From Mastigamoeba balamuthi (lineage: Eukaryota; Evosea; Mastigamoebida; Mastigamoebidae), in assembly GCA_902651635.1 (NCBI GenBank), contig CACRSC010000024.1:148848-212847 (forward strand): a stretch of DNA of 64,000 nucleotides, in the 5' to 3' direction. Every line of letters begins with the position of its first letter. Within the stretch, counting starts at the first letter, position 1. The position numbers were made by a program, and so were the translations under genes. Under the pieces are notes generated by a model. It did not search any database and was not told the origin of the DNA. It saw only the letters and a list, made by a program, of their open reading frames with translations. Below are positions 45,656 through 56,728 of this stretch, in pieces.

Positions 45656-46099
45656 AGGAGCCCTGGTCACCGCCCCCGCCACCTGTGGAAACGATTTTAA
45701 ACAACAATTGGCACCTTCGTTTTCCCTTCACGCGTACGCATTACGCACGCGAATCCCCTTCTCCCCCCTCTGTGGCTCCGGCCTACTGGCCAGCACGCCA
45801 GTTTTGCCCCCAGGGAGCAAGCAGTCTCTCCTCCCCAGCCGAGCGGAACAAAGCACTCGCCAGCAACCTGTGCCATCCCTGGCTCTGCCCCGCTGAGCAA
45901 CCGCCAAGATTGCACAGCGGCTGAGCACAATTGTGTACAGCGTTTTACTTCCAAAATAAACGGAATTTCTGGTCCGCTTATTGCAACCCCCCCGAGACCC
46001 GCTGAGGGGAATCGCTGCAGTCCCCAACAAAACCCCCAAAGATCACGTGCTCGCACGTGCACGCAGGCACCGCCACCGCCCACCCCACGCGATAAAGAC
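45656..46099. other. intergenic, no gene recognised
   Basis: Spacer between two plus-strand genes. No motif stands out. Confidence 0.5.
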
Positions 46100-47517
46100 A
46101 TGGCGAGCCGAGTGGCAGCGGCCCTGGCGCTGCTGGCCTGCGCCGAGGCGCTGGGCCCGCGCGGGAGCCCTCGCGGCGCCGACCTGGCGATCCCCGGCTG
46201 CATGCAGCGGCACCGCGAGGGCCCCGGGGGCCTCTGCGGCATCGCCGGCGACGGGGCCCACGTCTGCGACCCCGCGAGGGGCTGGTGCAGCGTGGCAGCG
46301 CTGTCGTACACGGGCACGTGCGTGGCGCTGGGCCCCGCGGGGTCGCCGTGCCAGCGGGCAGAGCAGTGCCAGCGGTTCTGGGAGGGCGCGCGGTGCGAGG
46401 GCGGCAACTGCACGGGCCCGGCGCCGAGGGTCGGCGAGGCGTGCGTGGGCGACAGCGACTGCCGCACGGGCCACTGCAGCCAGCTCAAGGTCTGCGCGGC
46501 CCCCGAGTACAGCACTGCCGGCGAGAACTGCTCCCTCGACGGCTCCCTGTGCGTTCTTGCGGCACCTTACCCCTCCCCCGTTGTCTCTCTCCCCTGTGGG
46601 CTGCGGGACCCCTGGGGTGCGAGTTGCTCCTTCGGTTTCAACTGTTTTTATTGAAAAAGACAATTGTGCGATGGCCTCTTCGTATTTCGGGGATGTACGA
46701 CGCTTGCGACGACCGTGCCACAGAGTGGGCCGATCAGACAACTGGCGTTACCTATGTTCGCGCGTCAATGCGCTCTGCTCTGCTCTGTTTTGTTTTGCAG
46801 CAATTGTCAAGTGAGAGAGGGGAACTTCCCTTTGTTGGATTTGTCGAGAAAAGCCGAGCAAGTCCTGACAGAGGCCGTTCCGCGTGCGCCAGAGGTTTGT
46901 GCCACCCGGGCCTGCAGTGCGTCGACGACGCCTGCGTCCAGCCCAAGGCCAACGGGACGTTCTGTTCCGCGGACGAGGAGTGCAGGGGCTTCTGCTCCGA
47001 GAACCGCGTCTGCATCGAGCAGTACGTGCAGCCCACGGGCGCCCCGTGCAGGGACGACAGCCACTGCCAGTCGGGCATCTGCCGTGCGCCGTCCCTCTTG
47101 CATCCTCTTTTTTCTGGCGAAATCAATTGATTTGGGTCCCGTGGCGGAGGGGCTGCAGTGTGGGAGCCGTCGGACCCGAGGAACACGAGCGGCGTCTGCA
47201 GGGACCCGCCGCCCGAGGTGCCCATCCGCTGCAGGACCAGCGGCGACTGCCCCACGGCGTACGGCGCCAGGGCGTACGCGTGCGAGTGCGACGTGGAGCG
47301 GCAGGGGTGGTACTGCAGGCGCAGGTGGACGCAGCCCGACTACGGCCTGCTCGTGTGCCTGCAGAGCAGGGGCGCTGCCGAGTGCGAGCAGATGGCCATC
47401 GACGCCGCCAGGCAGGCCCTCGAGGGCGCCACCTTCGACACGGCCAGCGCCGCTGGAGCATCGGCCGTGCCCGCTGCTCTGCTGGCCGCTGCCGCCGTGT
47501 GGGCGTCGCTCGCCTGA
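46100..47517 (+). CDS. secreted Cys-rich, probably GPI-anchored surface protein
   Basis: The signal peptide is MASRVAAALALLACAEALG. The mature part holds repeated small Cys modules spaced like Dickkopf/colipase-type knots: CGIAGDGAHVCDPARGWC, CQRAEQCQRFWEGARC, CVGDSDCRTGHC, CHPGLQCVDDAC, CSADEECRGFC and CRDDSHCQSGIC. The C-terminus (DTASAAGASAVPAALLAAAA, then VWASLA) is a small-residue omega region plus hydrophobic tail, as in GPI-anchor signals. Three exons are seen. The first intron (donor GTGCGT) ends just before GLCHPGLQC. The second is about 47085-47160, with donor GTGCGC, TCAATTGA at 47123 and acceptor CTGCAG. It is probably a surface receptor or coat protein; the ligand is unknown. Confidence 0.75.
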
Positions 47518-47905
47518 GGAGTCCGCGTGGCCCACCCGACAAACACCCCCGACAGCACACACGAGAGAGAAACTGGATGATGTTAAGTGCCTCGCAAGTC
47601 AAGCTGTGTGCCCTCAGGCTCCGGTTCTGGGATTCTGGCACCGACGTTGACTGTGTCCTGAAAGAAGCATGAGTGCACACCGCTCTCTGGTCGCACAGCC
47701 GAGCAGTCGTGCCAGCATCTGCTTTGCCTGAATGCCGCCCTTAGCCACCCCCTTCCCTCGGACAGCCACACTAGAGGCGCCTTTGCCGAGACTGCTTGAG
47801 CTTAGCCGCGCGCTGTCCCACCCCCTAAGCCCAGGCGAGCTATTGGCGCTGTAGCTGAGGCTCTGTTGCTATTTACCAGCCGCCGGCATCGCGGGAGAGC
47901 GCTCC

Positions 47906-50459
47906 TCACCACTTGACCACGTCGCCGGGCTCCTCGTCGCCCTCCTCCTGCTCCTGCTCCTCCTCGGGCTGCTCGGGGGCCTCGGGGGCGCCGACGGGGC
48001 GGAGGCCGACGACGGTGAGGTGCGAGAGGCAGTCGGGGTCGCCGTGGGCGACGCCCTCGGCAAAGGCGACGGGGTCGCGGACGTCGCGCATGACGCGGGG
48101 CATGTAGGAGCCCATCAGCGCCTCCTCCTCCAGCTCGGCGTCCTCCTCGCTCTCCGCGGGCCCCGCGCTCGCCAGCAGCGCCGCCAGCCTGCGGCCCTCG
48201 TCGCCGCCCTGCGCCATCGTCGGGTCGCACGCGTACTCGAACAGCGTGCGCGCGGGCAGCGTCGCGGCGGCCCCGAGGCGCCTGCGGAAGAACGCGCTGA
48301 GGTTGCGGCAGTCGCGGCGCAGGAAGAGCGTCGCGTTGGGGTGGTCCGTCGAGACGGCCTGCGCCACGTCGATGGCCCACACGTGCGACGCGTGCCAGAG
48401 CAGGTTGTACTCGCTCAGGTCCGCGTGCACGAGGCTGCAGCGCTGGTAGAGCTCGCGGACCAGCTGCGCGCACTCGGCGTAGGCCGCGCGCCACTCGGCC
48501 TCGCTCAGGCGCGCGTCGCGCAGCATCGGCGCCGCGACGCCCCCGCTGCCCAGGAACTCCATCACCAGCACGTGGCCGTACAGCCCCACCGGCCGCGGGC
48601 ACCGTATGCCGTGCTTGTGCATCCTGCAAGCGCCGGGACAGGGGGCCGCGAGTCAATTGGTTGCTGCACACAAAGTCGCTCGACAGCAAAGAGAAGCTTG
48701 TGCTTGCTGTCTCTCTGGAAAAGAGATGGAAAAAACGGATAGTGATGTCACAATGACGCGATTGTCGCCTGGGCGTTGGCGTCGGTGGTGACAAAAGCTG
48801 GATTCTGAATTTGATTGAATTGCACAGGTAAACGAACAACGGGGGGGAAGCACGACGCACCAAACGAAAAAATGCACATCTGACGTCGTATAACGTCATC
48901 ACTCACCGGAGGCAGAAAGAGGCCGCACAACTATGCAGAAGAGGGAAGCAGAGAAGAGCAGGGCAGAAGGCGGATAAAAAAAAGAGGGGCGCGCAATCAA
49001 TTGAAACGGGGGCGCGGGCGCACTTGGCGAGGTTGCGGAGCTCCTTCTGGGCCCAGAGCTGGATGCACTTGCGCGGGTGCAGGCGGGCCTTGTCGTACTG
49101 GACGAGGAAGTCGCCGCTGATGTAGACGTCCCTGTGGCGGAACTCGTTCATCGTCTTGAAGACCTTGACGGCGCACTCGCCAAAGCCCTCGCAGAGCGGC
49201 CGCCCGCTCTCGCGCGAGGCCGCGGGGCCGCTGGCCGCGTGGTAGACGTTGGCCTCCTTGCCCGAGCTCACGACGCCGCCGAGGTCCGCGATGACGCCCG
49301 CGTTGAGCAGCCCCAGCAGCGTGATCCGCGTGCTCGCGTCGAGCACCGCGTCGCTGCGGGCCGCGTCCGAGGCCTCCTTGCGCCGCACGCGCGTCGTCTC
49401 GTCGCGCCGCGCGTGCTCGCGCAGCAGGTTGTACCCGCCCTTGGCCGGCAGCGCCACGTCGCTCACGTCCCCGCACTCGGCCGCGAACCGCTCGATGCGC
49501 TCCGCGTTGCGCTTGGCGCACAGCTCGGGGTCGTGCTTGGTCGGCTGCTGCTGCTGCTGGCGGCCCGAGGCGGGGGCGCTCTGCTCCTTCGTCGGTTCCG
49601 CGCGTATCTTCGCGCGCGCAGCAGAGCGACATACGTATGTGAGCGGTGCGCGGTGCGGGGAGTATAAGGCGGGGTCCCGGGTTCGAACCCCGGGGGCTGC
49701 ATTATTTCCGGGGCACCTTGTGGCGGGCCATGGCCCTCGAGACCGACTTGGCGATGGTGGCGTCGTGGGCGCCCGACATCTGCTCCTGCTTCTGCTGCTG
49801 CGTGCGCGTGTCCGGCGCCGCGCCGCCGTCTGTCAGCGCCTCTGCGTCGAGCTGCGCCTGCAGCTGCAGCGCAAACGCGTAGTCCTCGTCGACGCTCGCC
49901 GCCCCTACGGCCTCCGGGGCTGCCGGCGCCTCCGCGACCTCTGCCGGCGCCTCGGCCGGGGCCTGTGCGTGGGGGAGACACTCAGCGCGCGGGGAGAACA
50001 CTGGGCGTTGGGGGCGACGCAACGGGCACGCCGGCGACCTCGGCGTCGAGCTGCGCCTGCAGCTGCAGCGCGTACGCGTAGTCGTCGTCCTCCGTGCTCG
50101 CCTCCTCCTCCTGCGTCCGCCGACACCCGTATCAGCGCCCCGATATCCCCCGCCCGGCGGATCGATTCCCGGCGCCTCCGGAATTCTTCTCTCCGCACCT
50201 GCGCGCCCTCCGGGCTCCGCGCGGGCCCCGCGCCGCTGGTGCCGTCCGCCCCTGCCAGGGCGCGTGCCAGGGACTCGTCGTCGACGCCGGCGGGGGCCTG
50301 GGTGGCGGCCGGGAGGCCCGCGAGGAGCTCTTCTCTGCGCTGCTCTCTGCGCGCGAGCTCCTCGTCCATGATCGACGCCAGCGAGGCAGCCGCGGGCGGG
50401 GGCGTCGAGGTGGGCGTCGCCCACGCGCGCCGGGTGGTGGTGGCCGTGCCGCTGCTCAT
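47906..50459 (-). CDS. RIOK3: RIO-family atypical kinase, RIOK3-type
   Basis: RIO kinases act in 40S ribosome maturation; RIOK3 is a cytoplasmic member of the family. The start MSSGTATTTRRAWATPTST leads into SLASIMDEELARREQ (RIOK3 SLADVMSEQLAKELQ) and repeated YAFALQLQAQLDAE segments. TKHDPELCAKRNAERIERFA follows, as in RIOK3. The kinase core has GVVSSGKEANVYHA, ECAVKVFKTMNEFRHRD, HPRKCIQLWAQKELRNLAK, GIRCPRPVGLYGHVLVMEFL, LVHADLSEYNLLWH (catalytic Asp), VWAIDVAQAV and CRNLSAFFRRR. All ATP-binding and catalytic landmarks are present. The C-terminus is acidic (EEEQEQEEGDEE). The intron between the kinase lobes (about 48623-49017) has TCAATTGA near its donor (48997) and TCAATTGG near its acceptor. 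Another intron (about 49603-49716) contains a tRNA-like sequence on the other strand. Confidence 0.9.
49621..49701 (+). tRNA. tRNA-like sequence nested in a RIOK3 intron (uncertain)
   Basis: At 49677-49693 there is a perfect T-arm (CCGGG, loop TTCGAAC, CCCGG) with the B-box GGTTCGAACCC, followed by a 7-nt acceptor-like strand GGGCTGC and A. Upstream GCAGAGC pairs with five of seven acceptor positions. The 49 nt between is long enough for a class II tRNA, but I cannot draw a convincing D-arm or an anticodon loop with T33. It may be a decayed tRNA or a tRNA-derived element. Confidence 0.35.
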
Positions 50460-50858
50460 CTGGTGGCGCTGCTCTGCTGTGCAATTGAGTTGTGCGCACT
50501 GCTCTGCCGTCACTATGACAGAGGGGCTGAAGATCCCCGTATCTTCTCGCGCGGTGGAATAATCGAATGATATCTCGGGCGCAGATCTATGCTCATTTTG
50601 CTCATATATCGGAAGGTCGGAGGAGGGAAGACCAGAGATCGCAGCTTCCGCTCATCTGTGCCTCATCTGCACAGCACGATTGGGCTGCAAGGCGATGGTT
50701 GAGGAGGCGAAGATCCCCATATCTTCAAGTCCGCAGTCGAAAAATATCTTGGGGGTGCAGAGATCCGTACGCTCTCTTTCCCGTTCAGTTTATCGGAACG
50801 TCAGCGGCTGTCAGGCAGGCCACGAGGTCACAGCGCATCCCGGACAGCAGAGCGAGCG

Positions 50859-51314
50859 ATGGCCTACGATCTGTGCACGGCGTACGTGCTCTGGGGCGTC
50901 GGGGCGTGCGGCGCCTGCGGCTTCCAGCGCTGCTACATCGGCGAGTCCTGCATGGGCGCCCTCTACTTCCTCACCGGCGGCCTCTGCGGCATCGGCGCCC
51001 TCGTCGACCTCTGCCTCCTGCCGGGCGCCGTCGAGCGCGCCAACGCCCGCCTGCGCCCCGCCACGGTCGTCGTCAACAACGCAGCGCCCGCGTCTTCGGC
51101 CCCCGTGTCCATCACCATGACCAACGTCTACGCTGCGCCCCCGCAGGCCCCGCAGCAGCCCGTCTACGTGCAGCAGCCTGTCGTGCAGCCGATGTACGTG
51201 CAGCAGCCTGTCGTGCAGCCCGTCTACGTGCAGCAGCCGCAGCCCGTCTACGCCGCCCCCGTGCCGCCCCAGGGGGCCATGATGCCCCCGGCGTACGGCA
51301 GCAGGCCCTGCTGA
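50859..51314 (+). CDS. TM2-domain membrane protein
   Basis: An intronless ORF of 151 codons. Two helices are linked by a short turn (YVLWGVGACGACGFQRCYIG, ALYFLTGGLCGIGALVDLCL), with the TM2 pattern FHRFYLG...G...TGGGxxIGxxxD. The C-terminal half is a low-complexity Pro/Gln tail with repeats of VYVQQPVVQP, probably cytoplasmic. TM2 proteins are small, widespread and of unclear function. The start is the first ATG after the upstream spacer. Confidence 0.85.
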   Translation: MAYDLCTAYVLWGVGACGACGFQRCYIGESCMGALYFLTGGLCGIGALVDLCLLPGAVERANARLRPATVVVNNAAPASSAPVSITMTNVYAAPPQAPQQPVYVQQPVVQPMYVQQPVVQPVYVQQPQPVYAAPVPPQGAMMPPAYGSRPC

Positions 51315-51958
51315 GCCCGCTGGGCGCTCCCCAGTGCCGAGCAGGCCGCGCATCGGCGCGTGAGAGGCCGCAAGTGCGCACCCGCCGGGTGCGAAATTGT
51401 GGGAACTGAACAAAGAAACCCCAAGTCCAGTCAACCACACAGGCGCTCGTGCTCTACGCCAACTGCAGAGATCGCACCTGCGGGACTCCGCGACAGACAC
51501 CACGTGGGCGACCGTTTGATGCCTGCATGCGTTCAGCACCCCGGTGGACCGCCGTCTTCCGAGAATGGATAAAATACCGACCCAGCTGACAGCCAGCAGA
51601 GCAGCTCTGTCTCCGCACGCGTGGCGCTGCTGAGCGTCTCGCGGGTGCTGCTGTGCGTCCTCGACTCGTGCGTGCACTGCCCTCCGCTCCTCTGCAGCAG
51701 TGCTGCTTCGCCGCCGTCGTCGTGGGCCGCACGCCTGCTTGGCACGGCTCCCGCATGCGCAAGCACACTGCCGCCCCTGACTGGGCCTGGGGCACCGCCC
51801 AGCAGCGCCGCGGCGCAGCAGAGGAGCTCCCGACAACTCTCCGTCGTCGCCGGAGCTGTCCAAGCCGAACGAGGAGAGCGTTGTGCCGAGCCAGCTGCCC
51901 TGCCTCTGCGACAGCAGCGACACACACGGGCGCACGCACACGCAGTGGCCGCCAGGGA
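51315..51958. other. GC-rich intergenic stretch, no gene recognised
   Basis: Overlapping ORFs occur on both strands with no family match. The right end passes into the repeat shared with 62-64 kb. Confidence 0.4.
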
Positions 51959-53280
51959 GCCCTTCGGCGCTTACGATGCTGCGCAGCTCGCCCCCGCGCA
52001 GCCCCCAGGGTCCGCGTGTGCATTCCTCGCAGGCGATCGACAGCGAGCAGTGCAGCAGAGAGATCAAGCGGTGCTGCGCCATTGAATTCGACATCGACCA
52101 TCTCTCTCGTGCGTTGCGCTGTCCCGCTGAGCGCTGCAGTCCGCAGAGCCCTTGCACAAGGCCCCGGCATGCACACCCCGCGTTCAGCGGACACCGCGGC
52201 GCTCTGCAGCGCACTGCGCATATTCGCGCGGGAAAAAAAGACCGCGAACCGCGGATCTTAATTTAAAAAACTTGTACGGAGGGCGCACTTGGATCAAGGC
52301 TCGCAGCACAAGCAAGTAAGGGGTCGGCGAGTGAGGACAGCACCCCACGTAAACCGGGAAAGGCTGCGTAGAGAAGAATCTGGGGTAGATACTTTTCAGG
52401 GCGACTGGTACGCTTCGTCACGGCTGATTCACTACTTTATTGGCGGCGCCTACAGATGGAGCAGAGAGAGGAGCCTAAGACGTGCTATCAGCTCGAATTT
52501 TCTGTGCCCTTAGCTATCCGCCATCTCTACCGCGTCTCTCTGCTGCCTGTCCGAAGCCCTCTGGATTCTGTTTTGTGTCGGTCTGCCTGTGTCGCCTACT
52601 GCCTGCACTCTGAAGTCTGCCTGGGTGTATGTGCCTCTGAAAAAGGTTCCCTTCTGCCGAGAGTCTCGCCTTCGTGTCGTCTGCCGAATTATGTAGTGTT
52701 CTCGGTCTGCCCTCTGCAGAACGTCGTCTGCTGTCCTGTCTACCTCTTGTGTGCCCTCTGCTGTTACTCTGCGTCGTTGTATGTGCTATCTGCGTGAAAT
52801 TCTCAACACAGAGACCCTTACAGTGCCATTACAGTGTCAGTCTCTCTGTCAGTCTCAGTGTCAGTTTCAATGTCAGTTACAGTGTCAGTTTCAGTGCCAG
52901 TTACAGTCACAGTTTCAGTGCCAGTTTCAGTGTCAGTTTCAGTAACAGTTTCAGTCACAGTTTCAGTTTCAGTGCCAGTTTCAGTTACAGTGTCAGTCAC
53001 AGTTGCAGTGTCAGTTTCAGTGCCAGTTTCAGTGCCAGTTTCAGTGCGAGTTTCAGTGTCAGTCTCAGTGTCAGTTTCAGTATCAGTTTCAGTGCCAGTT
53101 TCAGTAACAGTTTCATTGTCAGTTACAGTGCCAGTTACAGTCAGTGTCAGTCTCAGTGCCTGTACAGTAAAGTTTCAGTCTCAGATACAGTCTCAGTTTC
53201 AGTGTCAGTTCCTGTTTCAGTTACTGTTTCAGTCCCAGGTAGTCTCAGTTTCAGTGTCAGGTTTAGTGCCAGTCCAGTTT
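51959..53280 (+). repeat. repeat family R, copy A
   Basis: Order left to right: a GC-rich part (CAGCCCCCAGGGTCCGCG); a segment with CTTGTACGGAGGGCGCACTT; CACGTAAACCGGGAAAGGCT; GATTCACTACTTTATTGGC; and the (CAGTNN)n tract. The same order occurs reversed in copies B and C. The family is unknown. No transposase, polymerase or integrase was recognised. Confidence 0.75.
52818..53270 (+). repeat. hexamer tract (CAGTNN)n, copy A
   Basis: This is about 450 bp of CAGTTT/CAGTGT/CAGTGC/CAGTTA units. It is open in all plus frames (SVSVPVSV, FSVSFSAS), so long ORFs here are artefacts of the six-base period. Confidence 0.9.
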
Positions 53281-53723
53281 CAATTTAGTGCTGTTCCCCT
53301 GGGCTGTCTTCTAACGCTCGCGGTGGCTGCCGTCCGCTGCGTCAGTGCTGCTGTTCATCGGGATTATCTTCCTGAGCAATTCCCTCCCAGATTTCATACT
53401 CTCCCATATCCAAGCGATGGGGTACTCGTGACCACACGCCCCTTCCCAAGGCATAAAATAGTAATTTACCTTTCTCAGTCGGCACTACAATGCCAGCCTA
53501 CCGCCTCTGTCGCCGCCCTCGGTTTCACGCTCGACTGCAAGGTCCGAGCTCGCATTGGCGTACTGTACTGTCTTTGCACTGGACCACATTCCCAAGGACG
53601 CGGAGACGTCTCACCGCCGCCCTTTCTCAGGCGAAGGACCCCCACCACATCTTTGGCCGAGTCTTGGGGTAATTGCAATACTCGTATTGTGCAGAAGTGG
53701 TGGTGGTGGTGGTGGGAGTGGTG

Positions 53724-56700
53724 CTAGACGGTGGAGTTGCATGATACATTAGCGGAGCGGTTGAGCAGCGAGGCGCGCATGCCCTCTGTGTCGTGGTCGA
53801 GCATGCTGGGCTGCTGCGAGGACGTCAGCTGCTCCCTGGGCTGCGGCAGCTCGCACCGCGTGATGACGTGCAGGAACCTGTTGCGCACGGACTTGACCGC
53901 CACAACGAAGATGAAGAAGTTCACGAGGCCCTGCAGCGCGTCCCCCGCGGTCACCATCCCGATGAAGAGCGACGAGCCCTGCAGCTGGTCGTAGAACGAC
54001 CCGCCCTGCAGCTCCGCCGCGCGGTAGATGACGTCGGGAGTGCGCAGGCAGACGAAGAACAGAGGGATCAGCAGCAGCTTGAGCTGCCACTCTGCCATCC
54101 CTTTGACACCCTGTGGTTTTTGAGGGGAGATCAGTTTTGTGAGTTGTATTCAGCAAAAGCAAAACTCTGGGTTTAAAGGCGAAGAGTAATTAGGTGAAAA
54201 ATTAACCTTGCGAGACCCGAATTGTCTCTTGATGATTTGGAGGTCGATGATAGTGGTGATGTTGGACAGCGTGGTGATGCCCAGCGATGAGAAAAGGGGG
54301 ACGTAGAAGCACCAGACGCGCCACGCTGTGATTCAGGACGAGGGCATTAGGAAGGAAATATGAGGCTGTGGACGGCGAGGGCTCAGGAGGCGCACAGGCT
54401 TTCGTCGAGGGAATAAAGCACCAGTGCAGACCGCTGCCAGGTCCTGCGGCGTGGAACGAGGCGACCAGAATGATTATCAGCAGCGGAATCCCGAACGACA
54501 AGATGCAGAAGAACCTGCGAAAAAACAAAGTCAACGCCGAGTACAACAAAAGGGAAAAAATACGGTATCAGAGTGTCGGCGTCGCAGAGCCACGAGCGCT
54601 TGGCGTTGCGGTAGAACGCGTGGACGTTCTTGACCGAGACGAGCACGTAGAGCGAGATGCTCGCGGTCCACAGGAACGTGGCGTTGGCGAAGAAGATGCC
54701 CACCAGCGACTGCACGTCGCACGCGACCCCCGACCCCGATATGTCCAGCGGGAAGCAGAAGAACAGCGCCTGTCCGAGATCTGGGGGAGGCCTGCGGCGT
54801 GAGAAGTGCGCTCTCTGTGTGGGAGATGGCTTGGAGTTCGCACCAGAGAGGCTGAGCAGAGTGATGAGCAGCCTGGGCTTGGAGCGCAGGTCCTTGAACA
54901 GCGCGAAGGACAGGATGACAATCATCGACCCGATGGCGCTCAGGATGCCTGCCGTCAGCCCCACGCTGAATACCACGTCCTCCAAGCTGCGACAAATTCG
55001 TGGTTAGACTGGAATCCTAAATACAAATCAACTAATTTGTGTAGAAAGTAATTTAGACTGTTGAATTCCTTGTGAGCTAGGAGACTGTAAGGCTGCTGGG
55101 GGTGAGCGGAACAGCGAGGGGGGAGGCGGACCTGTCATCCTTGCGGACGAGCTTGTAGGAGGCGATGTCCTTGCCCACGGGGACAGTGCCGTGGATGCTC
55201 ACGGGCCCGATTCCGATCGCCACCGCGAGGTCCTTCGCGCGCACGTACGGGTCGTCCAGCAGCGCAGTCATGTTGTCCACCTCGTCCCACGCCACCGTGA
55301 TGCTGTGTGGTCCACACGATGTGTCTAAGTCGCGAGAACCAGAAGGAATAAAGAAAACAGCTCATCACTCTGTCAGCACACCCAGAAACGCTGCGGCTGC
55401 GCTGCCACTGGCTCTATTAGCACGGCAGCACTAGCAGACTCGGGCTGCCCTGCTGGCGCGGGCCGAGGATCGTTTGGCGCGTCGGAATTTGGGCGGAGAG
55501 GCAATTTTTGCGCACAAAACAAAAAATCAATTGAAACAGGGGAGAGACAACACAGAGGGGGCGCAGAGGGGGCGCAACTGGGGGGCGTAGGTGCCGAAGA
55601 CGGTGGGGCTGCCCCAGCGCTGGAACATCTCCTCGAGCTGCTTGCGGTCGGGGTGGCCGCGGACCCAGTCGGGCAGGGGCTGCGACCTGTTGTGCCACGG
55701 GGCCGCCGCCTCGACGACGCTGTCCGCGAGGTCCTGCAGGCAGATCGTCGCCGCCACGCCCACCGCCAGGTACCGGCCCCAGATCACCGGCTCCTGCAGC
55801 ACCATCTCGCACGCCCGCATCCGCGGCACGAGGTCCTTGACGCTGCAGTTGCAGTTGCCTCGGGGGGTCAGTTTGCGTGTGCCCGGCTGCCGTTCTGCAG
55901 CATTTCCGAGATTTATTCAGATCTGGAAACAAAGCATGGGGAGTGGGCCCCCGCTGAGGGCTGGGGACCGGAGGAGAGAACGGGCGCGGTGCAGGCGGGA
56001 GAGGAGGAGGGGCTGCCGTAGCGGGGCTTTGCTAGCGGCGAGTTTGTTGAGAAGTTTGTTCTGTTCAAATCGGACCGATTCCGGTCTGTTGCCGCGGCAC
56101 GCACACAGCCCGGCCCCCACGGGGACCCCGTTGCCGCGGCACCGGCGGGGAGGGCCAGCGCAGCCCCACGCCCCCCGGAAAGCGGCCGAGAGGCAAAGAA
56201 GAGGCGCCGATGACGGCAGAGCGAGAAAAGCTGCAGGAAAACAGAGCGGGGCAGAGGCTCCGGGGCCAACCCTCCCCCGGGGCCCTCCCGAGGCCCTCCC
56301 CCTCCCCCGTGCGCACGCGGCGATGACGGCGCGCTCGGAGCCGTCGAGGAAGTCGGTCTGGTAGAGCGTCACGTGGGGCGCCGCCCAGCTGAACTGAATC
56401 TCGTTCGACGGGCACTGCCGCTGCGCCCGCGCGTTGAGCGCCACGACCTCGCGGGACACGCGCGATCCGACCTCCAGGTGTATGTCGTAGACCGCCTGCG
56501 CGGGCCCCGCGTCAGCCGCGCGCGCTGGGCCCGCGATACGAAAGGGCCGCCGGAGCTCCCGGGGGGCGAGAAAAAAAAAGGAGAAGAGCAGAGAAGCAGA
56601 GAGCGCTGCGCTGCTGCGGTGGAAAACCGGAAAACCGAGCGAAAAGCGGCAATGCAAACGGCGGGGGGACGGCGCACGGCCTGCGAGAGGGCGAGCAGGG

Positions 56701-56728
56701 CCACGAGAGCGAGCGCCGGGCGGCCCAT
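53724..56728 (-). CDS. seven-helix receptor with extracellular 2H phosphoesterase domain
   Basis: Nine exons: 56728-56678, 56495-56317, 55842-55579, 55302-55132, 54986-54844, 54780-54564, 54514-54396, 54325-54207 and 54110-53724. The signal peptide is MGRPALALVALLALSQA. The ectodomain of about 220 residues opens AVYDIHLEVGSRV. It has a first 2H motif in FSWAAPHVTLYQTDF and, about 108 residues later, a second in FGTYAPHITVAWDE, whose His codon is completed by the exon 3/exon 4 splice. Two H-x-T motifs with this spacing define 2H phosphoesterases (LigT/cyclic phosphodiesterase fold). The membrane part has AGILSAIGSMIVILSFALF, CFPLDISGSGVACDVQS, TFLWTASISLYVLVSV, ILSFGIPLLIIILVASFHA, WRVWCFYVPLFSSLGITTL and VNFFIFVVAVKSVRNRFL. 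The C(D)VQS and W-WCFxxP features recall slime-mould cAMP-receptor/secretin-like GPCRs. Every junction restores frame. The ligand or substrate is unknown. Confidence 0.85.

Noticed and set aside
52674-53727. Ser/Val-rich ORFs of 204 and 297 codons as proteins
   Set aside because: The six-base period keeps several frames open at once and the three copies do not conserve one frame. Treated as repeat.
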